Positions 1-8,572 of a stretch of DNA of 64,000 bases are shown piece after piece. Below the pieces are notes generated by a model. That model did no database searches and was not told the DNA's origin. It saw nothing but the letters and a program-made list of their open reading frames with translations. Within the stretch, counting starts at the first letter, position 1, and every line of letters begins with the position of its first letter. Made by a program: the position numbers and the translations under genes. This DNA comes from Sphingomonas sp. IC081 (GTDB lineage Bacteria; Pseudomonadota; Alphaproteobacteria; Sphingomonadales; Sphingomonadaceae), in NCBI RefSeq assembly GCF_006874585.1, contig NZ_CP029761.1:507001-571000 (forward strand). Reading direction: 5' to 3'.

Positions 1-1
1 G

Positions 2-229
2 GCTGGTCAGGAGGATCTCGCCTGCGAATGGATGCGCAGCGAAATGGGAGAGTTTCTTGAGGACTTCTTCACGGCCTTGCCAGGCCAGCTCGAACGCACG
101 CTTGGGCGACGCGTCGAAGATTTGCGGCCCCGGTGGGCGAACGGCACTTCGCAGCTCGTCGCCCGCATGCTTGCCAAGCACATCGATGATTTTGCCAACC
201 GCGACATTTCGATGGCGCTGCCGCGCTGA
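2..229 (+). CDS. C-terminal part of an unrecognised protein (runs off the left edge)
   Basis: The reading frame is open from the first bases of the window and ends at a TGA at 227-229, so only the last 75 residues are seen. An ATG at 32 exists, but the frame continues upstream of it in good codon use, so I treat the gene as 5'-truncated. The tail is helical and charged, with no motif I can assign. It is followed after 49 bp by an AlpA-type regulator on the same strand, a pairing usual near the ends of integrative elements, so a mobile-element protein is plausible but unproven. Confidence 0.5.
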   Translation, partial: AGQEDLACEWMRSEMGEFLEDFFTALPGQLERTLGRRVEDLRPRWANGTSQLVARMLAKHIDDFANRDISMALPR

Positions 230-278
230 TCCAATTCACGTCGGAGGGGACCGAGAAATTGACCCGACAGGAACGATC

Positions 279-530
279 ATGAAAGCAAATCCACAGCTTG
301 CCGAGAACGACGCCGACGCAGATCAGACTTCACCGCAAGTCCCTCCGCCGGCCCGGCTTTTGCGGCTGCCTGAAGTCATCGACCGCGTCGGCTTACGTCG
401 TTCGGCTATCTATCAGCGGATGAGCGAAGGCCGTTTCCCGAAATCCCGTTCGCTTGGCCCCAAATGCGCGGTGTGGATAGAGGCGGAAATCGACGCGTGG
501 ATCAGATCAATTGCGGACAAGCCTCATTGA
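279..530 (+). CDS. AlpA family DNA-binding regulator (MerR-like winged helix)
   Basis: This 83-residue protein has the AlpA/phage-excisionase type helix-turn-helix: a leucine-rich RLLRLPEVIDRVGL segment, then SAIYQRMSEGRFPKS, which is the recognition helix and wing, and the WIEAEIDAWI tail. Such proteins regulate integrase and excision genes of P4-like prophages and genomic islands. The longer open frame begins at 57, but it overlaps the preceding gene, and the ATG at 279 begins the conserved part with a short acidic N-terminus. No integrase lies next to it here; the nearest one is at 41 kb. I read this as the edge of a separate island to the left. Confidence 0.8.
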   Translation: MKANPQLAENDADADQTSPQVPPPARLLRLPEVIDRVGLRRSAIYQRMSEGRFPKSRSLGPKCAVWIEAEIDAWIRSIADKPH

Positions 531-737
531 GACGTTCCGTGAACTATCGTGGAGGAAATCATCGCGCTAAGCCGCGTGCATGATTTATCGATACCTGTAG
601 GACACGGTCAGAAGTCGAAGCCATCTTGCCCGATACTCATTCCGTATGGAAAGTATCCGAACCAGTTATTGGACAGTAGCCCTGATCGCCGGATATCTCA
701 CACTTGATCCATCGACAATCGGGCAGGGGGAGAGAAA

Positions 738-1430
738 ATGGTTCGCAAGTTTTCGCTACTAATCCGGAAACTGGGCAGTCTTGCCTGTGCCACGGCCTTG
801 ATTTCGGCGTGTAGCAGCGGCGAAGGAAATTCAGCGTCTGGATCCGCGAGTTCGAAGAACGAAACGGCAGGCACGGCAGCCGCCGCGGCCGACCCGGCAT
901 ATCCGGAGATGGATATTCCGCCCGTGTGGGACAGGGATGGCAAGCTTTTCCAGCCGAAGGATTTCCGCGAATGGGTATTCATCGGCGCGCCGTTGACTCC
1001 TAATGGCCTGAATGACGGCAAGGCGAATTTTCCTGAATTCCACAATGTCTACGTCCAGCCCGCCGCGTTCAAGGCCTATCGAGCAACCGGCAAGTGGCCA
1101 GAAGGCACGATGATGGTGAAGGAACTGCAGCTTGTCGGAGGGAAGGCGGAATTTTCGGATGGTTCCCGCTATGAGCCATCAGGACGTGGCTACTTCCCCG
1201 GTGCTGTCAATGGACTCGATGTTGCCGTCAAGGACAGCAAGCGGTTCTAGGAAAGCAACAACTGGGGCTATTTCAACTTCAACCATTCGGCGCCGCCCTA
1301 CCTCGCTTCGACAGAGGCCAAGCCGATCGGCGAATGCGCGGGATGCCATATCGCCAATGCCGACGAGGATATGGTCTATGTCAGCCTTTACAAGCCCATC
1401 CTCGATCCGCTGCCACTGCCCGGCAAGTAA
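738..1430 (+). pseudogene. cytochrome P460 family lipoprotein, interrupted by one in-frame stop
   Basis: The frame starts with ATG 738 behind a strong Shine-Dalgarno (GGGGGAGAG). It encodes a lipoprotein signal (lipobox ISAC), a small Ala/Ser-rich linker and a P460 domain with the conserved FIGAPLTPN and FPEFHNVYVQP segments. Translation meets TAG at 1248-1250 after KDSKRF. The same frame then continues without a break through the P460 signature NNWGYFNF and a CAGCH haem-attachment motif to TAA at 1428-1430. The missing part holds the only haem-binding motif, so the shortened product (170 residues) could not carry haem. A single base change or a sequencing error would explain this. The intact paralogue lies immediately downstream. 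Confidence 0.8.
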
Positions 1431-1475
1431 CACGGCAACGCCGATCGTATGGCAGAAGACACGAGCGACCGGGAT

Positions 1476-2465
1476 ATGAGCAAGATGAATCGCAATCGGA
1501 CGGGACAAGGCGCCCTCATGCTCGTGGCAGCGGGGCTTCTGGGCCTGTCGGCCTGTAAGGACACGCAGGATACACCTGTCGAAGCCGATACCTACTCGTC
1601 ATTGGTCAGCGAGAGAGGGGAAATCAGCTTTCCGGCTGATTTCCCCGACGGTTTTCGTTTCATCGGTTCCTGGGCCGTTGCGGGAGAAGGCGGGGTGGCG
1701 GACATCCATTCGGTCTACGCACGGCCATCCGATGTCGATGCCTTCAGGCAAGCGGGCAGGTTTCCTGACGGTGCCGTGCTGATCAAGGAAGTTTCGGCCA
1801 GCCGGGGTGCCAAACACACGACCGGGGAGGCTTTCTGGCCGACCGACACGAAAACCTGGTTCATGATGGTCAAGGATGCCAAAGGCCGTTTTGGCGATAA
1901 CCCGTTATGGGGCGATGGCTGGGGCTGGGCGCAGTTCGACCCTGCGGACACGACCCGCCAGATCGCCACGGATTACAAGACCGATTGCCAGTCCTGCCAC
2001 ATACCGGCGCAGGGCAACGATTGGATCTATACCTATGCCTATCCGGCGCTTGGTCCCAAGGGCCAGGTCAATTTGCCGGAAGGGGCGAAAACCGCGGCCA
2101 TGACGCCGGATGCTGCCGGGCATGAGGCATCTGCCGCAACTGACGGAAAAGGCGATCCGGCGGCCGGGAAACTCGCTTTCGAGACGACCTGTGTGGCGTG
2201 CCATTCGACCGTTGCCGGGAAGGGAGGCGTCGGTCCGTCGCTGGCCGGCGTCGCGGGCCGCAAGGCGGGCACCGGGCCAGGTTATGCATACTCGCCGGAG
2301 ATGACCAATTCCGGTGTGACATGGACACCAGAGAACCTTGCGAAGCATCTGGAAAAGCCGAGGGAATTCATTCCCGGCAACCGCATGGGCAATCTCTTCC
2401 CCAATGGTGTGCGCAACAGTGGGCACCGTATGGATATCGTCGCCTATTTGGGAACGCTCAAATAG
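1476..2465 (+). CDS. cytochrome P460-cytochrome c fusion lipoprotein
   Basis: The protein starts at ATG 1476 or 1485; a 1449 start is possible but adds an unlikely N-terminus. It has a lipoprotein signal with lipobox LSAC. Residues about 40-185 form a P460 domain (FPDGFRFIGSW, WGWAQF, haem motif CQSCH), and after a short linker residues about 215-325 form a class I cytochrome c domain (CVACH, with a downstream GNRMGNLFPNG axial-methionine loop). P460 cytochromes oxidise hydroxylamine or bind NO in known cases; substrate here is unknown. It would be periplasmic and membrane-anchored, and could pass electrons from the P460 haem to its own c haem and then to the b561 encoded next (2 bp gap). Confidence 0.85.
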   Translation: MSKMNRNRTGQGALMLVAAGLLGLSACKDTQDTPVEADTYSSLVSERGEISFPADFPDGFRFIGSWAVAGEGGVADIHSVYARPSDVDAFRQAGRFPDGAVLIKEVSASRGAKHTTGEAFWPTDTKTWFMMVKDAKGRFGDNPLWGDGWGWAQFDPADTTRQIATDYKTDCQSCHIPAQGNDWIYTYAYPALGPKGQVNLPEGAKTAAMTPDAAGHEASAATDGKGDPAAGKLAFETTCVACHSTVAGKGGVGPSLAGVAGRKAGTGPGYAYSPEMTNSGVTWTPENLAKHLEKPREFIPGNRMGNLFPNGVRNSGHRMDIVAYLGTLK

Positions 2466-2467
2466 AT

Positions 2468-3019
2468 GTGAGCGGCGCAGGGCGTTCACCTTCAGCACGG
2501 CAACGGCAATGTCGTGCCCGTGCCCGATTTCACTCGATCATCGCGATTTCCTGTGCCGTCTCGCTGGGGACCGGCCTTGTCACTTTCGATTGGTCGTGGG
2601 AGGTGAGCTTCCCGCTGCGGGAGGATCTGTTCGCGGTTCACCGCGCGGCAGGTATGATTGGAATGGCCACGTCGCTGGCTTGGCTGCTGTATTATCGCCT
2701 TCCCCGAAACAGTTTTGTGCATGGCGGCAGGCGGCATCTGCTTGTGAGGGGATATCAGGTCGGTCTCGCCGTTCTGGCGGTGGCGATGGGCATGCTGGCC
2801 TGGATTGGACGGGCGCTGGACGGGCGCTGGATCGAACTCGTCTCTCCGCTGCCGGTCTATAATTTTGTGTCGCGGCCCGATGCACCGCTTGCTCATGCCC
2901 TGTTGTCATTCCATGCGCGCCTGTCCGGAGTCATGCTGGCCGCCGTCATGGTCCATGCGACATTTGCCGGCGCACACTGGCTTCGAGACCGGACGAGAAG
3001 GCGCACCAGAAAAAGATGA
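2468..3019 (+). CDS. cytochrome b561 family membrane protein
   Basis: There is no early ATG in this frame; GTG 2468 lies two bases after the preceding stop and gives 183 residues. The protein has four hydrophobic segments with histidines placed as in b561 electron carriers (FAVHRAAG, AHALLSFHARLSG, MVHATFAGAHW). These di-haem proteins move electrons between quinol and periplasmic carriers. Gene order suggests it serves the P460-cytochrome c protein just upstream. It overlaps the amidotransferase start by 4 bp (ATGA), so translational coupling is likely although the functions look unrelated. Confidence 0.75.
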   Translation: MSGAGRSPSARQRQCRARARFHSIIAISCAVSLGTGLVTFDWSWEVSFPLREDLFAVHRAAGMIGMATSLAWLLYYRLPRNSFVHGGRRHLLVRGYQVGLAVLAVAMGMLAWIGRALDGRWIELVSPLPVYNFVSRPDAPLAHALLSFHARLSGVMLAAVMVHATFAGAHWLRDRTRRRTRKR

Positions 3020-3576
3020 TACTGCTGATAGACAATTACGACAGCTTCACCTGGAACATCGTCCAGTATCTTCAGGAAATCGGGCGGGACGTTCAGGTGG
3101 TGCGCAACGATGTGCACACTGTCGATCTGCTGATGGCAATAGAATCGGACGCAATAGTCCTTTCACCCGGACCAAGAACCCCCAGTGAAGCCGGCGTGTG
3201 CCTCGATCTGGTCCCTGCATGCGCGCGCTTGGGGAAGCCGCTGCTGGGTATCTGCCTTGGCCATCAGGCAATCGGCCAGCACTTCGGCGGTGAAGTGCGG
3301 CGCGGCGGCCTGATGCATGGCAAGGTATCGCAGATCAGCCATGATGGCATCGGCATTTTCCAGGGGCTGCCATCTCCCTTTCCTGCCGTCAGGTATCATT
3401 CGCTGGTGGTCGAGGATGTGCCTGCCAGCCTGATGATCACGGCCATGTCCGACGACGGACATGTCATGGGGCTGCAGCACCGACAACATCCGATTTTCGG
3501 TGTGCAGTTTCACCCGGAAAGCATCGGCACGGATCATGGCAAGGATATCCTTGCGAATTTCTGCGACATGCTGTGA
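3016..3576 (+). CDS. pabA/trpG: glutamine amidotransferase of anthranilate / aminodeoxychorismate synthase (component II)
   Basis: This is a complete 186-residue class I glutamine amidotransferase. It opens with the family hallmark MILLIDNYDSFTWN, has the oxyanion strand SPGPRTPSEAG, the nucleophile Cys in GICLGHQAIG, and the catalytic His-Glu in VQFHPESI. It supplies ammonia to TrpE or PabB. No trpE, pabB or trpDC is nearby, so which pathway it serves is open. It ends the cytochrome operon and converges on the molybdopterin gene that stops at 3581. Confidence 0.9.
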   Translation: MILLIDNYDSFTWNIVQYLQEIGRDVQVVRNDVHTVDLLMAIESDAIVLSPGPRTPSEAGVCLDLVPACARLGKPLLGICLGHQAIGQHFGGEVRRGGLMHGKVSQISHDGIGIFQGLPSPFPAVRYHSLVVEDVPASLMITAMSDDGHVMGLQHRQHPIFGVQFHPESIGTDHGKDILANFCDML

Positions 3577-3580
3577 TGGT

Positions 3581-4180
3581 TCAGGAAAACCGCTCCTCAG
3601 CCCATGGATCGCCGCGTTGGTGATATCCGCGCAGTTCCCAGAAGCCGCTTTCTTCCTTCTGCGTGAACTGCATGGCCTTCACCCACTTTGCCGATTTCCA
3701 GAAATAGAGATGGGGCACCAGCAACCGGGCGGGGCCGCCATGCTCGCGTGTCAGGGGTTGGTCATCGAAACGGGTGGCGATCATCGCCTTGCCATCGGTG
3801 ATGTCTGACAAGAGCAGGTTGGTGGAATAGCCTTCATAGCCTTGAAACAGGGTATGGGGGGAGGGCGGCTCGATTCCGGCACTCGCGAGCAGGTCGTCGA
3901 TAGTCACGCCCTGCCAGTCGGTATCGAACTTCGACCAGCGTGTGACGCAGTGAATATCGCCGCGCCACCGTGTTTGTGGCAGGGCATTGAATTCCACCCA
4001 GTTCCAGCTCGCCAAAGTGCGCGGACCGGACTTGATCGAGAACGACCATGCTGCCGTGTCGATATCGGGCGTCTTGCCCGCCGTCATCACCGGGAACTTG
4101 CGGGTAACCGCCTGGTTGGGCGGTATCCGCCCGTCCAGACCTTCGCCGTATTTTCCGCCTGCCTGTCGTTCGTCGGTCAT
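3581..4180 (-). CDS. sulfite oxidase-like molybdopterin-dependent oxidoreductase
   Basis: The 199-residue protein is a cytosolic, signal-less member of the sulfite oxidase/YedY (MsrP) superfamily. The molybdenum-ligating cysteine is visible in DIHCVTRWSK, followed by the family segments LFQGYEGYSTN, ARLLVPHLYFWKSAKW and the C-terminal GYHQRGDPW. Such short stand-alone domains have unknown substrates. It is the last gene of the long minus-strand series that begins with egtB; a 107-bp gap separates it from aqpZ. A link to methionine sulfoxide or other S/N-oxide chemistry is attractive from context but is not shown by the sequence. Confidence 0.85.
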   Translation of the reverse strand: MTDERQAGGKYGEGLDGRIPPNQAVTRKFPVMTAGKTPDIDTAAWSFSIKSGPRTLASWNWVEFNALPQTRWRGDIHCVTRWSKFDTDWQGVTIDDLLASAGIEPPSPHTLFQGYEGYSTNLLLSDITDGKAMIATRFDDQPLTREHGGPARLLVPHLYFWKSAKWVKAMQFTQKEESGFWELRGYHQRGDPWAEERFS

Positions 4181-4287
4181 TGTCGTGATCCTTCATGGCA
4201 ATCGACCAGCGCACCCCCGGCATGCATAAGAGTGCGCCGGGGATAGGAGTTCGCCGATTCATCTCTCAGAACGTTGACGTTTCCCGA

Positions 4288-4989
4288 TCAGGCGTTTTCC
4301 GCACCATCAGGTCTGAGCAGCAAACGCCAGACAAGCGCACCGATCGCCGCGCCGACGACCGGCGCCAACCAGAACAGCCAGAGCTGCCCCATCGCTGCGG
4401 TTTCGGCGAACAGCGCCGCACCGGTCGAACGGGCGGGATTTACCGATGTGTTCGTGACCGGGATCGAAATGAGATGAATCAGCGTCAACGCCAGACCGAT
4501 CGCAATGGGTGCGAACCCGGCCGGAACGGCGTTCGATGTCGATCCCAGGATCACGATCAGGAACCCCGCCGTCAAAACAATCTCGATCAGTAAAGCTGCC
4601 TGCATCGAATACCCGCCGGGCGAGAGTTCGCCGAAACCGTTGGACGCAAAACCGCCAGCGGCGAAACCGGCCTTGCCGGAAGCAATGGCATAGAGTGCGG
4701 CCGCCGCCACGATTGCTCCGGCGATCTGGGCAATCCAGTAGGGGACGAGTTCCTTCCACGCGAACCGTCCGCCAATTGCCAGTCCCAGCGATACGGCGGG
4801 ATTGAAATGTCCCCCGGAAATTCCGCCAACGGCATAGGCCATGGTCAGGACGGTGAGGCCGAACGCCAGCGACACCCCGACAAATCCGATGCCCAGCTCA
4901 GGAAATGCGGCGGCCAGCACCGCCGAACCGCATCCGCCAAAAACCAGCCAGAATGTGCCAAAAAACTCGGCAGACAATTTTCGTACCAT
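4288..4989 (-). CDS. aqpZ: aquaporin Z (water channel)
   Basis: A 233-residue MIP-family channel with six hydrophobic helices and the two half-helix motifs HFNPAVS (about residue 63) and SVNPARS (about residue 185). The second NPA is followed by Arg, the selectivity-filter residue, and the small neighbouring residues favour a water-selective AqpZ over a glycerol facilitator. Aquaporins of this type also pass hydrogen peroxide, which would suit the stress-related neighbourhood. Its 64-bp distance from zntB leaves room for co-transcription. Confidence 0.92.
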   Translation of the reverse strand: MVRKLSAEFFGTFWLVFGGCGSAVLAAAFPELGIGFVGVSLAFGLTVLTMAYAVGGISGGHFNPAVSLGLAIGGRFAWKELVPYWIAQIAGAIVAAAALYAIASGKAGFAAGGFASNGFGELSPGGYSMQAALLIEIVLTAGFLIVILGSTSNAVPAGFAPIAIGLALTLIHLISIPVTNTSVNPARSTGAALFAETAAMGQLWLFWLAPVVGAAIGALVWRLLLRPDGAENA

Positions 4990-5053
4990 GACTTTTTCTC
5001 CCGATCCGAACCGAATTTTCTAACCGACCCGTAGGTCATTGAATGCCCATGTC

Positions 5054-6016
5054 TTATAGCCAACGTCCGCGACGGATCATCAGATAGCTTGCCCCGATCA
5101 ACGCCAGGCAGATAAGGCCGATAATTGCAAAACCCGTCGGTTCGTTCATCCATGGGATGCCGCCGACGTTCACTCCGAACAGGCCAGTCAGAAATGTCGC
5201 CGGCAGGAACAACGTGGCGGCGACCGCGAACACCAGATTGGCCCTGGTTTGCCGAAATTCCTCGATCCGCTGGATGCGCTGATCGATGATGAGCGCGCGT
5301 TCGCGGATATCGCGCAGAGCCTCCAGAATGCCATGCAACCGGCTGTCCAGTTCGTTGAGGTGATCGCGATCGTCATCGCTGACCAGCGGACAGCTGTTCG
5401 AGGCGACCAGCCTGAAGATCGCGGCCTGCGGCGCAAGATGGCGATTGAATATCGCCGTGCGCCGCTCAAGTGCTGCAAGCCGGCCGCAGACCGCCTCGGT
5501 TTCCTCCCGCTCGACTAGCAGCTCCAGTGCGTCGATCTCCACTTCCATCGCGTCGATCAGCGGTTCGAATTCGTCATAGACGTGGCCGATCATCTCAATC
5601 AGAAAATCCGCGGTTGACGCCGGGCCGGTGCCCGCCTCCATTTCATCACGGATGGTCAGCAGCGCATCGATATCGCGCTCGCGCGCGCTGACTACGCGGT
5701 GCGGTTCGATCCACAGCCGCAGCGACACCATCATCTCTGGATCGGCGCCATCGTGCTGGTGCATAGCCTTGAACAGCACCATGATGCCCTCGGGCCGGAC
5801 GATCGCGCGCGAGCGGGTTTCGTCGGCCACCATGGCCTGCGAGATGAACATCGGCAGGCCGAGTTGATCGTTAAGGATATCCTCGATGCCTTCATGGCGG
5901 GCGCAATAGTGCAGCCATTCGAAATTCGCGCGTTCGCCGACCGCTGGCGTGCGATTGACGATGTGGTGCACAAGCGCACCCGGTGGGCATGGGAGTTGCG
6001 CCGGATCCGGTTTCAT
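5054..6016 (-). CDS. zntB: CorA/ZntB family divalent metal transporter
   Basis: The 320-residue protein has a long soluble N-terminal domain, a coiled-coil rich middle, and two C-terminal membrane helices with the loop GVNVGGIPW between them. CorA magnesium channels carry GMN at this position; GVN followed by GG is the ZntB type, which moves zinc. Family length and topology are normal. The ATG at 6016 overlaps the stop of the glycosylase gene upstream by 4 bp, so the two are probably translated from one message. Confidence 0.85.
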   Translation of the reverse strand: MKPDPAQLPCPPGALVHHIVNRTPAVGERANFEWLHYCARHEGIEDILNDQLGLPMFISQAMVADETRSRAIVRPEGIMVLFKAMHQHDGADPEMMVSLRLWIEPHRVVSARERDIDALLTIRDEMEAGTGPASTADFLIEMIGHVYDEFEPLIDAMEVEIDALELLVEREETEAVCGRLAALERRTAIFNRHLAPQAAIFRLVASNSCPLVSDDDRDHLNELDSRLHGILEALRDIRERALIIDQRIQRIEEFRQTRANLVFAVAATLFLPATFLTGLFGVNVGGIPWMNEPTGFAIIGLICLALIGASYLMIRRGRWL

Positions 6017-6633
6017 GGCCTTCCTCCACCGGGTGAGAGTACCCTACCGATGCGTTCACGCAAGGCTGGCAGCACCTCCTCCTCGAACCACGCATTGCGC
6101 TTCATCCAGCCGGTTACCCGCCACGAAGGGTGAGGCAGGGCAATAAGATCGCCCCCGGACGCAAGCGAATTGCGGATGCGCGGTTCGAGCGAGGTGCCAA
6201 ACTCCTTCGGCAGGCCGGTCTTTTGTGCATAGGTTCCCACCAGCAGGGTCAGTCGCCGGGGCGGCAGGACGTTCCGGATGCGGCCGTGCCACTTCGGCGC
6301 GCATTCGCGACGAGGCGGCAGGTCACCGGATTTGCCCGTGCCGGGAAAGCAGAACCCCATGGGCACCAGCGCAACCTTTGCTGGATTGTAGAAATCCGCA
6401 TCACCGATGCCCATCCATTCTCGCAAACGGATGCCACTGGGGTCATTCCACGGCACGCCGCTTTCATGCGCCAAACGCCCTGGCGCCTGCCCCGTGATTA
6501 CGATCTTCGCCGTGGCAGAAATCGCCATAATCGGGCGAGGGGGATTAGGCAGGTGCGCCTCGCACACCCGGCAGGCCAGGATGTCCCGTCGCATCCTGTC
6601 GATCTCGTCGGCCTTATCGTCACCAGCTGCCAT
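6013..6633 (-). CDS. uracil-DNA glycosylase family protein
   Basis: The 206-residue protein has the family pattern of an N-terminal CRVCEAH pair, the substrate-pocket segment VITGQAPG, a water-activating loop and the C-terminal LPHPSWR (HPS) motif. It belongs with the short bacterial UDG-like proteins annotated by this name; with only a CxxC and scattered other cysteines I cannot confirm the Fe-S cluster of family 4. Its likely role is base-excision repair. I chose ATG 6633 (MAAGDDK) over an upstream TTG at 6648, which would overlap the preceding gene. The gap to the DUF4331 gene is 2 bp. Confidence 0.8.
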   Translation of the reverse strand: MAAGDDKADEIDRMRRDILACRVCEAHLPNPPRPIMAISATAKIVITGQAPGRLAHESGVPWNDPSGIRLREWMGIGDADFYNPAKVALVPMGFCFPGTGKSGDLPPRRECAPKWHGRIRNVLPPRRLTLLVGTYAQKTGLPKEFGTSLEPRIRNSLASGGDLIALPHPSWRVTGWMKRNAWFEEEVLPALRERIGRVLSPGGGRP

Positions 6634-6635
6634 CG

Positions 6636-7760
6636 TCAGGACGCGCAACTTGTCTGTTGCCCCTCGAAACCGACAGGCAAGCCTCCGGGCAGCGAGGCGA
6701 GCGGCATGACATAAGGGAAGGCATTTTGCCGGCGTGCGGCGTTTTCATTCGCTCCGTCGCTCTGCTGACGCCCCCAAAGCAGCGAGATCTGCGTGTCCAT
6801 CACGTCATCGGCGATCTTGCGTCCACCCAGTGTGCCGGGCACATAGCTGGCAGGCCCGCCGACGGCATAGCCCAGCAGGTCGGGGAGGAGGCGGTGCGCC
6901 ACGTCGTCAGCATAGGCGACTTCGGCGCCAGGCTTGCTGCCTGTGAGTGTGACCGTGCGCAGTACCGCCCCCCGAATTGTCGCGACGCGCATGCCGTCCG
7001 AATCCGGGCGATGCTGCACATGCTCCAGCGTGTTGGCGATATCGGCCCGCGTGAACATATGGGTCAGCAGAGGGTTGGCCATGCGGTTGACCTGGACCCA
7101 AGTATCGCCAAGGTGCCGGGCGCTGGTGGCAAAGACATGCACGTCCTTGCCCAGCATGGCATCGGGCACTTCCACCACGATCGAGCCGACGGCCTTGCCG
7201 ATGAAGAAATCGCGCTTGCCGTCATAGACGGTGGGATCGAACTTGCCTGCATCGACGGCCGCATCCTGTCTGACCAGCCCGGCGCAGTTGCCCATGAACG
7301 GATCGCTGATCGGACCGATCCACAGCCGCATGCCGTTTGGCAGAGTGGCCGCGGTGCCGACTGCGGCAAGGCCGATCTCTTCCCCGGCCGAGCCGACCCC
7401 TTCGTTGGCACCCAGCACCTTGCCGACGCGGACCTTATCACCGGCCATGCGGAAGGTCAGCGTCATGCCCTGCGACAGGTCGGCCGATCGGGCGATGTGG
7501 ATGCTGTAGAGCCCATCGGAGGCCAGCGGCGACTTGTCGTCAAGTTTCGCCGTCGGATTGAAATCGACGACAAACGCGGTGTATCCCTTGCGCTCGGCCG
7601 GAAAGACGAAAAGGTCGGTCAGGTCGAGAGCCGGGTTGCCTTGCGACAATGAGGAATCGAAGTGGTGCGATGCCATCGCCGGTCCTGGCGATGCCATCAC
7701 CATTCCTGCCGCGATCAGTCCGCAGGTCAGGCGCGCTGCAAATGGTCTTGTGCCCTTCAT
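6636..7760 (-). CDS. exported DUF4331 domain protein
   Basis: The 374-residue protein starts with a signal peptide ending near GPAMA, followed by the characteristic DUF4331 opening SHHFDSSLSQGNPALDLTDLF. Members are secreted or periplasmic proteins of unknown function, and no enzymatic motif is evident. It lies in the middle of the egtB-headed gene series, 42 bp after the TrkA-like gene and 2 bp before the glycosylase, so it is probably co-expressed with stress functions. Confidence 0.85.
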   Translation of the reverse strand: MKGTRPFAARLTCGLIAAGMVMASPGPAMASHHFDSSLSQGNPALDLTDLFVFPAERKGYTAFVVDFNPTAKLDDKSPLASDGLYSIHIARSADLSQGMTLTFRMAGDKVRVGKVLGANEGVGSAGEEIGLAAVGTAATLPNGMRLWIGPISDPFMGNCAGLVRQDAAVDAGKFDPTVYDGKRDFFIGKAVGSIVVEVPDAMLGKDVHVFATSARHLGDTWVQVNRMANPLLTHMFTRADIANTLEHVQHRPDSDGMRVATIRGAVLRTVTLTGSKPGAEVAYADDVAHRLLPDLLGYAVGGPASYVPGTLGGRKIADDVMDTQISLLWGRQQSDGANENAARRQNAFPYVMPLASLPGGLPVGFEGQQTSCAS

Positions 7761-7802
7761 TGAATTTCTCCCACTTTCCAGTTTCGAATTGTGTGTGAAC
7801 CA

Positions 7803-8510
7803 TCACGATATCGCCTGCGCGCGAAACGGTGCTTCGCGTTCCAGCCAGTCGGCGAAGCGCCGGTGCATGTCTTCCTTGCCGAAACAGACCGCGGTCTCGG
7901 ATGGTTCGATTTCGATCTCGTCTTCCAGGCGCGAGGGGTGCCGTGTCTCTGCCCCCCTGATCATGACGACGGACAGGTCGATGTGATCGGGGATCAGTTC
8001 GCCCAGCATGACGGGGCCTCGCGGCCGCAGATGATGTTCGGCGATGGTCATTTCATCATCAAGGCTGAGCAGGCGGACGAAGCGGCGCTTGCCAAGGCTT
8101 GTCGTGCGCAGAAGAAACCAGCTCAGGAACCGGCACAGCAGGCCATCGACCACCGGATTGGCTATTATGACGAAATTGAGAGCGAGCGCGGCGAGAAGCC
8201 ACAGCGCTTGTTGCAGGATCGAGCTCCTGTCCGGGCCCATCGCCGAAAACGTGACAACGAAGGTCGAGACCACCGAAACCAACCCCAGATTGCCGATGAT
8301 CATCAATGTCATCAGCACCCTGCGCCTGATCGGGTAGTTCACGATCAATTCGGATTCGCGGGTTGTGAAGCCGGTGCCCGTCATGGCGGAAAGGCTCTGG
8401 AAGCGCGCCACGTTGTCGGGCAGGCCGGTCAGCCGCATGATGGTTGATGCGATCCGCACGATAATGGTCGAGAGCGTAAAGATCGCCATGACGGTGAATG
8501 CCGCTTCCAT
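7803..8510 (-). CDS. TrkA-like integral membrane protein (putative potassium transport regulator)
   Basis: The 235-residue protein has an N-terminal membrane helix, the segment SAMTGTGFTTRESE, two more helices (MTLMIIGNLGLV and ALNFVIIANPV), and a cytosolic C-terminal part resembling a TrkA C-terminal (RCK_C) domain (DEMTIAEHHLR, AVCFGKEDMHRR). This architecture is widespread in bacteria and is usually labelled potassium transporter TrkA, without experimental proof. It sits between the permease-like gene and the DUF4331 gene on one strand. Confidence 0.7.
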   Translation of the reverse strand: MEAAFTVMAIFTLSTIIVRIASTIMRLTGLPDNVARFQSLSAMTGTGFTTRESELIVNYPIRRRVLMTLMIIGNLGLVSVVSTFVVTFSAMGPDRSSILQQALWLLAALALNFVIIANPVVDGLLCRFLSWFLLRTTSLGKRRFVRLLSLDDEMTIAEHHLRPRGPVMLGELIPDHIDLSVVMIRGAETRHPSRLEDEIEIEPSETAVCFGKEDMHRRFADWLEREAPFRAQAIS

Positions 8511-8572
8511 CTACTCCCCCATCTGCAATTCGGTCTCGTTTCGAGAACCCATTCCACCTCGCGCGATGCCAG

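Noticed and set aside
57..278. Longer AlpA protein starting at 57
   Set aside because: It would overlap the upstream gene in another frame and adds a region of poor codon use without homology.
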